Source: CAJXQU01 sp965223825 (GTDB lineage Bacteria > Pseudomonadota > Gammaproteobacteria > CAJXQU01). Taken from it: a stretch of DNA of 64,000 bases. The DNA lies in contig OZ245018.1 in NCBI GenBank assembly GCA_965223825.1, forward strand, positions 930,001 through 994,000. The letters are read 5' to 3'. A program made the position numbers and the translations under genes. The notes below the pieces were generated by a model. It saw only the letters and a list, made by a program, of their open reading frames with translations. It was not told where the DNA came from and searched no databases. Below are positions 17,112-26,137 of the stretch, one piece after another. Position 1 is the first letter of the stretch. Every line of letters begins with the position of its first letter.

Positions 17112-18224
17112 TTAATGATTCGGTGTCGTAATTTGTTGGTCGATGTGATGAGACTGGATATGCAGTGTGGACGTCGGGAAAGCACATTCCGCATTATTCG
17201 CTTCAATAATATCGAGGGTTTTTAACAGAATATCCTCGCGGATTTTATGATACGTGAGCAAGTCCGTTGTATTGGTAAATGCTTGCATCAAGAAGTCCAT
17301 TGATGATGCAGAAAAAGTATCAAAATTTACTAGGATAGCCTGAGATTTATCGAGACCATCATGCGCCAAGAGCATCTCTTTTACTTGTTCAACGATTGTA
17401 CGCATTTGTTGTGCGTCATCATAACGAATACCGATATGTTCTCTGATCCGACGATGTGACATACGCGAAATATTCTCGACAGAAATGTTTAAGAAGATTG
17501 AGTTCGGTACAAATAACGGACGTTTATCAAACGTGCGCATACGTGTCAGACGCCAGCCGATGTGCTCAACAACACCTTCAATATTTTGATCCGGTGAACG
17601 GACAGCATCACCGACGTTAAATGGCCGATCAAGAAAGATCATCAAGCCACCGAAAAAATTTGCGAGTAGATCTTTTGCCGCGAAACCAATCGCAATCCCG
17701 CTGATGCCACCAAAGGCGAGCACGCCTGAAATACTGAAGCCCAACGTTTGTAAAACAACCAAAAGGGTCAGTACAAACACGCACAAACGTAAGAGCTTGG
17801 CGACAGCGATCACGGTTGTCCGATCCACTTCTTTTTCGGATTGCGTACTACTTAAGAGAACGTGATCTTCACCGCCAGAGACGAGTCGTAACATCGACCA
17901 ACCAATGCCGAGTAGAATCATCAGCTTACGAAAAGGATCAAGCGAAGGGAGGAGTTCCAACGCGAGTCCACGTTGGGCAGCTTCCAGCATAAAACTAATA
18001 CTGATCAGCCAGATGAGTAATTGTACTGGCGCGCTGACCGCGTTGACCAAAATGTCGTACCAACGTCGCGATTCGAGATCAGCCTGACGTTTTGATAAGC
18101 GGTTTAAATAGGCTTTTACAACCGCACTAATTACTAATGTAATGAGAAAAATAATACCAATCTGAATGATCCAGCTTTGGTTATTTAATTGTGTATTGAA
18201 AAATGTCGTGACTGTTTCAGTCAT
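17112..18224 (-). CDS. MscS-family mechanosensitive channel
   Basis: 370-residue small-conductance mechanosensitive channel. Three to four N-terminal helices (about 18-150) lead into the pore helix GVLAFGGISGIAIGFAAKD (near 170-190) and the MscS beta domain with FLDRPFNVGDAV, VEHIGWRLTRMRTFD and PNSIFLN. The soluble alpha/beta vestibule runs to the end. It would open under membrane tension to release solutes. Start is 30 bases after the TraB/GumN stop in the same direction. Confidence 0.92.
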   Translation of the reverse strand: MTETVTTFFNTQLNNQSWIIQIGIIFLITLVISAVVKAYLNRLSKRQADLESRRWYDILVNAVSAPVQLLIWLISISFMLEAAQRGLALELLPSLDPFRKLMILLGIGWSMLRLVSGGEDHVLLSSTQSEKEVDRTTVIAVAKLLRLCVFVLTLLVVLQTLGFSISGVLAFGGISGIAIGFAAKDLLANFFGGLMIFLDRPFNVGDAVRSPDQNIEGVVEHIGWRLTRMRTFDKRPLFVPNSIFLNISVENISRMSHRRIREHIGIRYDDAQQMRTIVEQVKEMLLAHDGLDKSQAILVNFDTFSASSMDFLMQAFTNTTDLLTYHKIREDILLKTLDIIEANNAECAFPTSTLHIQSHHIDQQITTPNH

Positions 18225-18254
18225 GCAATCTCCGTTTGTAGTAAAAAAAATCTT

Positions 18255-19169
18255 TTAGTAGATCGGGCTAACGATGAAGCCGTCTTTTTCAAGCAATCCT
18301 AAAATACCGTCTTCGCCCGGTAGGTGGAGTGCGCCGATCGCGATAAATGCTCGGCCTTCGAGCAAGCGTGTTTGCATACGATCAACCATTCGTTTGTTTC
18401 GTTCTGGAATGAGTTTTTCCATTAACTCTTTGTAGTCGCCTTCTTCGTGAGGCGTGTATTTTTCTGGCATCAAAGCCAAGCCTGCAAGATCACGATTGAT
18501 ATAGAGTGTCTTCATTTCAAGAATGTCTTTTTGTAAGGTTTCGTAGTTGCAAACCGTTTCTTGCAGTAATTTTTTTTGTTCGGCATCGTGCATGGTTTCG
18601 AAAATGCCGAGTTGTTCGTCTAAGGTTTCAAGACCATAAATTTTCGCGCCGAATTGTTTGCCACGGTTTAAGATCACCATATCCAAGGGTAAGCCGCCCT
18701 GTGATGGTGGCAAGCTTAACGATAAATAAGCGGCCCACGGTTTTAGATGATTCACCATATCTTCGCGGTAGCCATATTTTTTTAATAAATTAACCGTTCT
18801 ATCAAATAATTCTTCGCCGATTTTTTCTTCCAATTTTGAACCATCTGAATAATTCATGGTTTTACTGACATCAGTAAAACTATCGGGGTCAAACTTGACT
18901 TCAAGCGTTACGCTTAGTGAATTATCCAACGCTTCAAGCACGACACGCGGTAATTGCGTGATTTCGCGATCAGGTAAATGCATGGTGCCGAAAAGATAAC
19001 TGGGTTCAAGACCAATGCGTGTCACTTTCCAAAGTAATCCACGCGCATGATGCGCCGGAATAGTTTGTTCTGGATCCGCCAGGGTTAGTGGTTCACAAGC
19101 CAGCTCTGCGCGTGCGGCGCTGAAAAAAAATGTCGAGAATGTAATGAGCGTGAGTAAATAACGTTTCAT
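18255..19169 (-). CDS. TraB/GumN family protein
   Basis: 304-residue exported protein of the TraB/GumN (YbaP-like) family. A signal peptide (about 1-21, ending ARA) is followed by YLFGTMHLPD near 58-67, the first conserved family block with its GxxH, and ends with IAIGALHLPGEDGIL, the second block. The fold is related to putative metalloproteases of the Tiki type; activity is unproven in bacteria. Sits between nagZ and the MscS gene. Confidence 0.87.
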   Translation of the reverse strand: MKRYLLTLITFSTFFFSAARAELACEPLTLADPEQTIPAHHARGLLWKVTRIGLEPSYLFGTMHLPDREITQLPRVVLEALDNSLSVTLEVKFDPDSFTDVSKTMNYSDGSKLEEKIGEELFDRTVNLLKKYGYREDMVNHLKPWAAYLSLSLPPSQGGLPLDMVILNRGKQFGAKIYGLETLDEQLGIFETMHDAEQKKLLQETVCNYETLQKDILEMKTLYINRDLAGLALMPEKYTPHEEGDYKELMEKLIPERNKRMVDRMQTRLLEGRAFIAIGALHLPGEDGILGLLEKDGFIVSPIY

Positions 19170-19196
19170 GTATATTTTGAAATAGTCGAGATGAAT

Positions 19197-20252
19197 TTAG
19201 ACGAATTGATCGTCGCCGAGATCGAGATCACGCTCCGGTTGCAGCGCTTCAAGTTCTTTATGCCGTGCTTGCCAGTTTTGATCTGCGATTAAATCAGCAA
19301 AATGGGTTTCGTGTCGACCATGCATTCTGATCAAACGTGATTGGGAGACGGGATCATTATACGCACCATACTGATCCAAAACTTGAATCGCGCCGTCCGG
19401 GTTATTACAGATAAGCGCCATATCACAGCCAGCTTGAAGTGCTGAGCGAGTACGTTCTAAGTAATCCCCACCAATGCTAGCGCCTGCCATACTTAAGTCA
19501 TCTGAGAAAATTACGCCTTGAAAGTTCAATCGTTTTCGTAGAACCGTTTGTAACCAAAAGCCGGAAAAGCCGGCAGGGTTCGAATCAATATTGGTGTAAA
19601 TCACATGCGCTGGCATGATCGCTTCGAGGCCATTGTTAATCATATGTTTGAACGGAATCAGATCAGCTTTTTCAATTTGATCATAGTCGCGTTCATCAAT
19701 AGGAATTTCGTGGTGAGAGTCTGCTTCAACCGAACCATGACCGGGAAAGTGTTTTCCGACAGCGGGCATGCCTGCGTCGTTCATACCGTGTCGATAGGCA
19801 AAGGCGAGTCGCGAAATAATGCCAGGTTTTTTGTGGAATGCGCGGTTATTAATCACACGGCTAATGCCGCCGAGATCAAGCACTGGGGCAAAGCTGAAAT
19901 CGACACCAACAGCGCGCAGTTCTGACGCCATGACCCAGCCGTGGTCATAAGCCAGTGCGAGTGCGGCTTTTTCATCTTGATCAAATTTCTTACCGAACTC
20001 AGCGCAGGGAGGGAGACGTGTGAAACCGTTGCGGAAGCGTTGTACTGCTCCGCCTTCGTGATCCACCGCGATCAGCAAGCGGGTTTTGCGGTCATCCTGC
20101 ATTTGTCTGATCAGCTCAGTAATTTGGTCCACGGCTTCAAAGTTGCGACTAAATAGAATGACGCCGCCGACGAGCGGATGCTGAAGTATTTCACGTTCCG
20201 TGTTTTCGAGAGACGTGCCCTGCACGTCGATCATCAAAGGGCCAATGGTCAT
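19197..20252 (-). CDS. nagZ: beta-N-acetylhexosaminidase NagZ
   Basis: Cytosolic glycoside hydrolase family 3 enzyme of peptidoglycan recycling; removes GlcNAc from anhydro-muropeptides. MIDVQGTSL start, DHEGGAVQRFRNGFTRLP, the KHFPGHGSVEADSHHEIP loop with the catalytic His/Asp dyad (about 165-183) and the nucleophile segment GVIFSDDLSMAGA are all present. 351 residues, normal length. It follows a DppBC-like permease pair, which may import muropeptide fragments. Confidence 0.96.
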   Translation of the reverse strand: MTIGPLMIDVQGTSLENTEREILQHPLVGGVILFSRNFEAVDQITELIRQMQDDRKTRLLIAVDHEGGAVQRFRNGFTRLPPCAEFGKKFDQDEKAALALAYDHGWVMASELRAVGVDFSFAPVLDLGGISRVINNRAFHKKPGIISRLAFAYRHGMNDAGMPAVGKHFPGHGSVEADSHHEIPIDERDYDQIEKADLIPFKHMINNGLEAIMPAHVIYTNIDSNPAGFSGFWLQTVLRKRLNFQGVIFSDDLSMAGASIGGDYLERTRSALQAGCDMALICNNPDGAIQVLDQYGAYNDPVSQSRLIRMHGRHETHFADLIADQNWQARHKELEALQPERDLDLGDDQFV

Positions 20253-20338
20253 TTTTTCCGTTGTCTCGTTCTAGTCTTCGTTCACACTTGCTGTTTTATG
20301 TTAGCACAGCTTAAATTTTGTGCGTTGCCAGATCAGGA

Positions 20339-21136
20339 CTATTTACGATCAAATCGATCACGTAAGTAATCACCTAGAAGATTCACCGCGAGCACCACGA
20401 GACACAAGGCGACACCGGGCACGATAACCATGTGTGGTGCGATCAGCATATAACGGGTGCCGTCGCGGATCATGCTGCCCCAGGACGGATCGGGCGCTTG
20501 AATACCAAGGCCCAGAAATGATAAACCTGCTTCTGCAATGATGACGCTGGCGATGCCGAAAGTCGCTTCAACGATCAGCGGGGCGAGGATTAACGGCAAA
20601 ATGTGTCTGATGAGAATGTTCGATGTCGTTGTACCGAGCGCACGTGCAGCTTGAATGTGTTCGCGTTGTTTGACGCTGAATGTTTGCGCGCGTGCGAGCC
20701 GTGCGAAGCCAACCCAACCAACGGTGGTCAGTGCGATCACAATATTGCTCAATCCGGCACCCATCACACCAGCCAACGCAATTGCCAAGAGAATGCCGGG
20801 AAAGGCCATGAAGATATCGATGATGCGTGTCAGAACGTGATCTAACCAGCCTCCGGACCAACCAGCGATGAGGCCGATTAGCGTCCCGATCAAAGCGGAA
20901 AGTCCGATCACCCAGAAAGCGATGTAAAAGGAAACCTGTGCGCCTTGTAGCAAGCGATCCAACATGGGACGTCCGAGATCATCATAACCGAGCAGAGCTG
21001 AGCTGTTTGGTGCAACAAGGCTATGCGGGAGATCGAGCTGGTTGGGGTTCAGATCTAACCAACTCGCGCCGATCGCGGCGAAAAGCCAGAGGCTGACGAT
21101 GAAGATGGAAAAATAAGGTCGGGATTGTGCTGACAT
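20339..21136 (-). CDS. DppC/OppC-like ABC transporter permease
   Basis: 265-residue inner-membrane permease with about six helices and the peptide/nickel-transporter EAA loop (A-A-R-A-L-G-T-T-T-S-N-I-L-I-R-H-I-L-P). N-terminal LLGYDDLGRPMLDRLLQGA matches the DppC group. Its ATG overlaps the dppB-like stop by one base (TAATG). No ATPase or binding-protein gene is in the window, so the full transporter and its substrate are not known. Confidence 0.9.
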   Translation of the reverse strand: MSAQSRPYFSIFIVSLWLFAAIGASWLDLNPNQLDLPHSLVAPNSSALLGYDDLGRPMLDRLLQGAQVSFYIAFWVIGLSALIGTLIGLIAGWSGGWLDHVLTRIIDIFMAFPGILLAIALAGVMGAGLSNIVIALTTVGWVGFARLARAQTFSVKQREHIQAARALGTTTSNILIRHILPLILAPLIVEATFGIASVIIAEAGLSFLGLGIQAPDPSWGSMIRDGTRYMLIAPHMVIVPGVALCLVVLAVNLLGDYLRDRFDRK

Positions 21137-22059
21137 TACTCGGCCAAACGAATGCGCGGATCAAGCACGCCATAGAGCAGATCAGTGAGCGTATTGACTA
21201 AGACATAGATGAGGCTAATGACCAAAACGCAAGCTTGAACGACCGGATAATCCCGTTGCTGGATGGCTTCGACTATTAATAAGCCGATACCAGGCCAGTC
21301 GAAAATGGTTTCTGTGATTACCGCACCGCCGAGTAAGGCGCCGAGTTGGATGCCGAGCACGGTTAACACGGGTAACGCAGCATTGCCGAGTGCATGACGC
21401 AAAATCACGCGTGATTGGTTAAGCCCGCGTGCACGTGCGGCGCGAATGTAATCTTCGTTGAGAACCTCTAGCACACTGGCGCGGATCATCCGTGACAAGA
21501 TCGCAGCGAGGGCGGTGCCGAGTGTCAGCGCAGGAAGAATTACCGCGCTGAACGGTTTGTTGCCAGAAACCGGCAACCAGCCGAGCCAGAGGGCGAAAAT
21601 GAGGATTAGAACAGGACCCATCCAAATATTGGGAATGGACACGCCAAGCATAGAAAAACTCATCGCTATGCGATCAAGCCACTGACCTCTGTACACTGCG
21701 GCGAGCACACCGAGCGGTAAGGCAAGGCTGATCGCGATCAGCAGTGACGCAATAGAAAGGCGTATCGTATTGGGTAATCGTTCGGCCAGAATGTCTACAA
21801 TTGGACGACGCGAATGTAGCGATTGACCAAGATCACCTCGTATGAGATTTGTCATGCTTTGCCCCCACTGTTGCCACAACGGTGCATCTAAATTCAGTTC
21901 GGCGCGCAATACGGCGCGATCTGCAGGAAGGGCAGATTCGCCGAGCATCACTTCAACCGGATCGCCCGGCGCGAGATGAATCAGAAAAAAAACCAACGTT
22001 GCAACGCCGAGACAAACTACTAAGGCGCTGATCAGGCGAGAAAGAAGAAAACGTAACAT
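21136..22059 (-). CDS. DppB/OppB-like ABC transporter permease
   Basis: 307-residue permease, six helices. MLRFLLSRLISALVVCLGV start, HLAPGDPVEVMLG and the EAA loop ARARGLNQSRVILRHALGN are typical of DppB. I start at 22059 because that ATG gives the family N-terminus; upstream in-frame codons to 22164 encode a hydrophilic stretch with no counterpart. The Shine-Dalgarno is weak. First gene of the minus-strand run down to nadC. Confidence 0.9.
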   Translation of the reverse strand: MLRFLLSRLISALVVCLGVATLVFFLIHLAPGDPVEVMLGESALPADRAVLRAELNLDAPLWQQWGQSMTNLIRGDLGQSLHSRRPIVDILAERLPNTIRLSIASLLIAISLALPLGVLAAVYRGQWLDRIAMSFSMLGVSIPNIWMGPVLILIFALWLGWLPVSGNKPFSAVILPALTLGTALAAILSRMIRASVLEVLNEDYIRAARARGLNQSRVILRHALGNAALPVLTVLGIQLGALLGGAVITETIFDWPGIGLLIVEAIQQRDYPVVQACVLVISLIYVLVNTLTDLLYGVLDPRIRLAE

Positions 22060-22217
22060 AACCGCATTATTGCAGATCTTAAGATGGCTTGTGCACCGTT
22101 GAATCTGTGGTGAGAAACGCGGATCGGCGTGAGAATCATACGTTTCAGACTTCAAATCATTCAATTTACAGGTAAGATAGGCGCCATAATCAAGTCAGTA
22201 ATTAATACAGAAGGGAT

Positions 22218-22769
22218 ATGGGGCCAATGACACAATTTAAATTCGAATCCGACGAGCGACGCGAGATTAGAGAACCGGCGAGACAGCCGCCGCCCGTTAG
22301 AGAAGAATCGCGTTTCAGCAGCACGGCTACCGACTTTATGTCATTCAGCGTGCGATTGATGGGGATTTTTATGCTGATCGTCGGTCTGTGGATGGGTGTA
22401 AAAGTGATTGTGGAAGTATGGGCGTTATACCGTGGGCCGCAGCACATTGAACGGTTTGCTGATGCGATCGATCAAGGCTCAAACTTGGATAAAGTCTTGG
22501 CATCTTTCACGGGTTCTCAATCAAAAAAACCGGTGGATACGAAAAACGGTGCGACGAATCTGACAGAAACAACGTCAGAAAATATTCGTGTTTCTTATTT
22601 CTTAGCGTGGGTGATCGTGATCTTTCTGCTGATGTTGATCGGACGACTCGCGTTATTGGCAATCAAGACCGGTGGGGAGTTGGCGTTGTACGATCTACAA
22701 GTTAAAAAGTTTGCGCGCGAGTTAATGAAGGAAGTGCGCGAGCCAGATAAGCGACACTCTCGAAGATAA
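22218..22769 (+). CDS. hypothetical two-helix membrane protein
   Basis: 183 residues. A hydrophilic, Arg/Glu/Pro-rich N-terminus (1-40) precedes a transmembrane helix (about 46-70), a soluble linker, a second helix (about 126-148) and a basic tail ending KRHSRR. The two helices would place both termini in the cytoplasm. No family recognised. ATGs at 22218 and 22227 are both possible. Divergent from dppB. Confidence 0.6.
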   Translation: MGPMTQFKFESDERREIREPARQPPPVREESRFSSTATDFMSFSVRLMGIFMLIVGLWMGVKVIVEVWALYRGPQHIERFADAIDQGSNLDKVLASFTGSQSKKPVDTKNGATNLTETTSENIRVSYFLAWVIVIFLLMLIGRLALLAIKTGGELALYDLQVKKFARELMKEVREPDKRHSRR

Positions 22770-22813
22770 GTAATATGAAGTTCAGTTCGAGGGATTGGTC
22801 GATTTTTTACTAC

Positions 22814-22847
22814 GTTGCAGTCTGATCAGAACCGATCAGGCTGCAAC
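22814..22847. terminator. 14-bp inverted repeat between the hypothetical and kinase genes
   Basis: GTTGCAGTCTGATC ... GATCAGGCTGCAAC with a six-base loop and one T-G pair. It lies 45 bases past the plus-strand stop and 145 bases past the kinase stop, so it could end either convergent transcript; no U-tract follows on either strand. Confidence 0.4.
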
Positions 22848-22991
22848 AGTCAGCTTTACATCAAGAATATGCTCCTCTAAGGAGGTTAAGTCACCCTCGT
22901 TGAAACCAGATATTCCATCACCAAATCTTTAATTAAGTCCCATTCCAGCTCTTTATTTATGTCAACCCCGTCACGAGGGGATTTTTCAATA

Positions 22992-25490
22992 TTAATCCGT
23001 CGAATAATATTTACGTAGATTACCGATATAAATACCCGAATCTGCGTAGGAATATTTCGCATGTTTTCGTGCATCAACCAGCGAGAGCAAGGTGCTGATT
23101 TGTTTCGCCCCTGCGTCCTGTAAGAGTTTGATCGCGTAGCGTGTTTTATCACGTTGCGTATCTGCCCATTTTACAACCATGACCGTCATGTCCACGCGAG
23201 AGCTGATAATCCGCGCATCGGGTGCGGCAAGAACTGGTGGTGAGTCGAGCACGATAAGATCAAACACTTCTGAGAGATCATTGAGCAACACATCGAGTGC
23301 ATCTTGCGGCAGCAGATCTGTCGGACTCTTACGTGCCATGCCCGCTGTGATGACATAAACACCGCTTTTATGTTGACGAATGATTTGATGCAGCGCGGCT
23401 TTTCCGTTGAGGTAATCTGCCAGCCCGGGACGTAATTCGGACTTGAACACTTTATGTAAGCTAGGGTTACGGATATCCGCATCGATCACGATCGTTTTCA
23501 TCCCTGCCTGGCGTTTTAAGATAGCTAAACAACGGGCGATAGTCGATTTACCCTCACCTGGGTGAGATGAAGTAAATTGCACGATTTTTGCCGGGCTGCC
23601 TGCATTTTGGTTGAATTGTATAGCAGTAAATATTGAACGAATGGATTCGCTCAATGGAGAAGCTGGATACTTTTGCACATACGCTTCTGGATTGTTTAAT
23701 TTTTTGCTGAATTTTCCTAAACGCGGAATGAGGCCAAGACAACGAAGTCGAGTTTCTTTTTCCAACTCTACACTGCTGCGGAATCCACGGTCGAATAGTT
23801 CGCGTAATAAGACAGCGATCAAGCCAAAGATAATCGAAGCAAACAACCCAAGGATGACTGTTGGAACGGGTTTTGGAAATGTCGGCTCGCGTGCCACCGT
23901 CGCATAGGAAATGACCTTCGCATCGGCATTTTGGACACTGATGTCTTTTTGCGTATCTGTTTCTTTTGCCCGTGAGAGGAAAGAAGCCAACAAGTTACGA
24001 TTCGCTTCTGCTTCACGTTCTAAGGCGCGGAGTTGCACTTCCTGCTGACTGCTGCCTGCAAGTTTGTTCTCTAATTCCGACATGCGAGCACGTAAATTGC
24101 CTTCGCGGATTTGTGCAATCTTGGCCTCGTTTCGTAAACCAGACACAATTTTAGAAATTTCCGCTTTGATTTTTGCTTGAATCTCACGTTGTTCCGCAGC
24201 GAGTGTTACCAGGCGTGGATGTTTACTGCCGTATGAGGTCGATAGTTCGGCAATTTCCGCTTCGATGCCATTTTCTCTCTCTCGCAAGCGACGAATCGTT
24301 TCTGATCCTAAAACTTCAGGTGAGGATTCAGCATACGAACCACGAACTTGGCGCAAGCGAACTTCTTTTTCTGCGCGCTCGGTGCCAGCTAAAATTAACT
24401 GTGTATTGAGTTCTGTCAGTTGTTGAGAATAGAGCGAGTTACCTTTACTGGTTTCGATCAAGCCGGTTTCTTCGCGAAATTGCTCAACGGCTGTTTCAGA
24501 TTCTTTTACTTTCTGTTGAAGTTCGGCAACACGTTTGTTCAACCATTCATTTGCTTGATCGGTTTTGGTGTATTTTTCTTGGCGTTGCTGATCGAGATAA
24601 ACTTCCAAAACTGAGTTTGCAATATCAGCGGCAAGTAGAGGGTTTTGTGAGCGATATTTAAGCTCAATAACTCTTGAGTCCTGAATATTGTGTAATGTCA
24701 TGCGTTCCAAAAATTGCTCGATGACTAAGACCCGTTCCGGCGGAATATTACCCAATTGTGGTTTGCGCAGAACCGACTCGATATCCTCTTCTTGAGCTGC
24801 AAATTTTTCAATGTACGATTTGAGAATTTGTTCGTCTTTCAACGCAGGATTAAATTCGGTCAACTGATCCAGTTTTAAGCGATCAATAACTTTTTCTGCG
24901 ATAGTGTAAGAACGTAGAATTTCCAACTCATTCTGCACGGTTTGCGCATCAAGTTGTAAATCCGAAACAGAGCTTTTCACGGCGTCCGGTGTTCTATTAC
25001 CGATCAACATTAAAGCGCGTGAGGTGTATTCGGGCGTTGCTGTTTTAAGGAAAATAAATGCCAAGGAGATCACGAAGAACATCGTCGCCAGCATGAGCCA
25101 TTTATTGCGCCAAATGCGAGCGAAAATTTCTTTAGGATTGACGGTGACATCATTATTGCCTGGTGCGCGACGATCAACTCGTTGCGTGGGTTCATTAACC
25201 ACATTCGGAGCCGCATGCAGCTCACTGATTTGTTTTCCGGTAACCTGTTTAAACGACAGGTGATCGGAAAATTCTCGCCACCATTTGTTCAGCTGTGCAG
25301 CATGTAAGTTTTCACGCTTGAGGAGGTTCTGCAATTCAAGCGCAGATTTACAACGTGCGCCTAATTCGAGTATGCGCAACTTATAAGCCTGAGAATATTT
25401 TTTCTCCTGCTTGTTGTTGGGAATGATTTTGCCTTCTGGCGTTTTCACTATGCTTACCTTTTCCTTATCGTCTGTCAGTTCTGCTTCCAT
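22992..25490 (-). CDS. Wzc-like polysaccharide co-polymerase and BY-kinase with N-terminal HTH-like extension
   Basis: Inner-membrane protein controlling exopolysaccharide chain length and export. Numbering from an upstream GTG (25505): residues 35-81 resemble the helix-turn-helix of IS3-type transposases (Y-x-x-x-Y-K-L-R-I-L ... C ... LLKREN ... W-W-R), then a Wzz domain with TM about 135-155, coiled coil and GNVR region 310-510, second TM about 547-570, and a tyrosine kinase with Walker A HPGEGKST (648-655), Walker A' IVIDADIRNP (672-681) and Walker B LIVLDSPP (750-757). The tail holds Tyr at 818, 820, 826, 833 and 834, likely autophosphorylation sites. ATG at 25490 preferred, with AGGTGA upstream. 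Follows the Wza-like gene. Confidence 0.9.
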   Translation of the reverse strand: MEAELTDDKEKVSIVKTPEGKIIPNNKQEKKYSQAYKLRILELGARCKSALELQNLLKRENLHAAQLNKWWREFSDHLSFKQVTGKQISELHAAPNVVNEPTQRVDRRAPGNNDVTVNPKEIFARIWRNKWLMLATMFFVISLAFIFLKTATPEYTSRALMLIGNRTPDAVKSSVSDLQLDAQTVQNELEILRSYTIAEKVIDRLKLDQLTEFNPALKDEQILKSYIEKFAAQEEDIESVLRKPQLGNIPPERVLVIEQFLERMTLHNIQDSRVIELKYRSQNPLLAADIANSVLEVYLDQQRQEKYTKTDQANEWLNKRVAELQQKVKESETAVEQFREETGLIETSKGNSLYSQQLTELNTQLILAGTERAEKEVRLRQVRGSYAESSPEVLGSETIRRLRERENGIEAEIAELSTSYGSKHPRLVTLAAEQREIQAKIKAEISKIVSGLRNEAKIAQIREGNLRARMSELENKLAGSSQQEVQLRALEREAEANRNLLASFLSRAKETDTQKDISVQNADAKVISYATVAREPTFPKPVPTVILGLFASIIFGLIAVLLRELFDRGFRSSVELEKETRLRCLGLIPRLGKFSKKLNNPEAYVQKYPASPLSESIRSIFTAIQFNQNAGSPAKIVQFTSSHPGEGKSTIARCLAILKRQAGMKTIVIDADIRNPSLHKVFKSELRPGLADYLNGKAALHQIIRQHKSGVYVITAGMARKSPTDLLPQDALDVLLNDLSEVFDLIVLDSPPVLAAPDARIISSRVDMTVMVVKWADTQRDKTRYAIKLLQDAGAKQISTLLSLVDARKHAKYSYADSGIYIGNLRKYYSTD

Positions 25491-25505
25491 TGCGTTTACT
25501 GTCAC

Positions 25506-26102
25506 CTAAAATAACCAGTATTTTTCAGGAATTTCGATCACATCGCCAGGCAGCACGACAGTATCCTGAACGACTGTCTCTTTATTATCACTAATATGTT
25601 TTGAATGTGTGATGAAGGCTTTCGTCGTTTTCGCGCGATAGGTATACCCACCCGCGAGAGCCACTGCGGTGAGTACGGTCATACCGCTCACGTAAGCATA
25701 ACGTCCGGGGTTTTTCACCTCGCCGATAATATAGATCGGACGATAGTTGAGGACTTCAATGCTTACCTTTGGGTTGAGCAGATAATCCGGCGAAAGTTTC
25801 GCGACGATTGCTTCTTCCAGAGCGGTGACTGAGAGACCTTCGGCTTGAACATCTTTGATCAGAGGGAGTGACACACGACCGCTACCATCAATGGAAAACT
25901 GACCTGATAGATCGGGGTGGCCGAAGACCGTCACTTTAATCTCATCGCCAGAACCTAGCTGGTAGCTCGATTGTACAGGCGGAGATATGACTTCGCTGTC
26001 TGGCGATTGATATTCGTTAGAATTTGCGTGTAGCGCTGTTGGTAATGTCCATGCGAGGACGAACGCAACCACAGCGGCTTGAGAGAGTTTCCTTGTATTC
26101 AC
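25506..26102 (-). CDS. Wza-like polysaccharide export protein
   Basis: 198-residue exported protein with a signal peptide (about 1-26), a Poly_export domain starting YQLGSGDEIKVTVFGHPDLSG and an SLBB domain with YIIGEVKNPGRYAYVSG. It should form the periplasmic/outer-membrane export channel for the polysaccharide. It is much shorter than Wza (about 380 residues) and has a single SLBB domain and no obvious outer-membrane helix, so it may work with the beta-barrel protein encoded just upstream. Stop is next to the kinase gene. Confidence 0.9.
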   Translation of the reverse strand: MNTRKLSQAAVVAFVLAWTLPTALHANSNEYQSPDSEVISPPVQSSYQLGSGDEIKVTVFGHPDLSGQFSIDGSGRVSLPLIKDVQAEGLSVTALEEAIVAKLSPDYLLNPKVSIEVLNYRPIYIIGEVKNPGRYAYVSGMTVLTAVALAGGYTYRAKTTKAFITHSKHISDNKETVVQDTVVLPGDVIEIPEKYWLF

Positions 26103-26137
26103 TTTAATTTACCGGTTTATCCTTAACCTAAATAACA

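Noticed and set aside
22886..23152. 88-codon minus-strand frame at the end of the kinase gene
   Set aside because: Most of it overlaps the kinase C-terminus in another frame. The last 35 codons look protein-like but have no start of their own.
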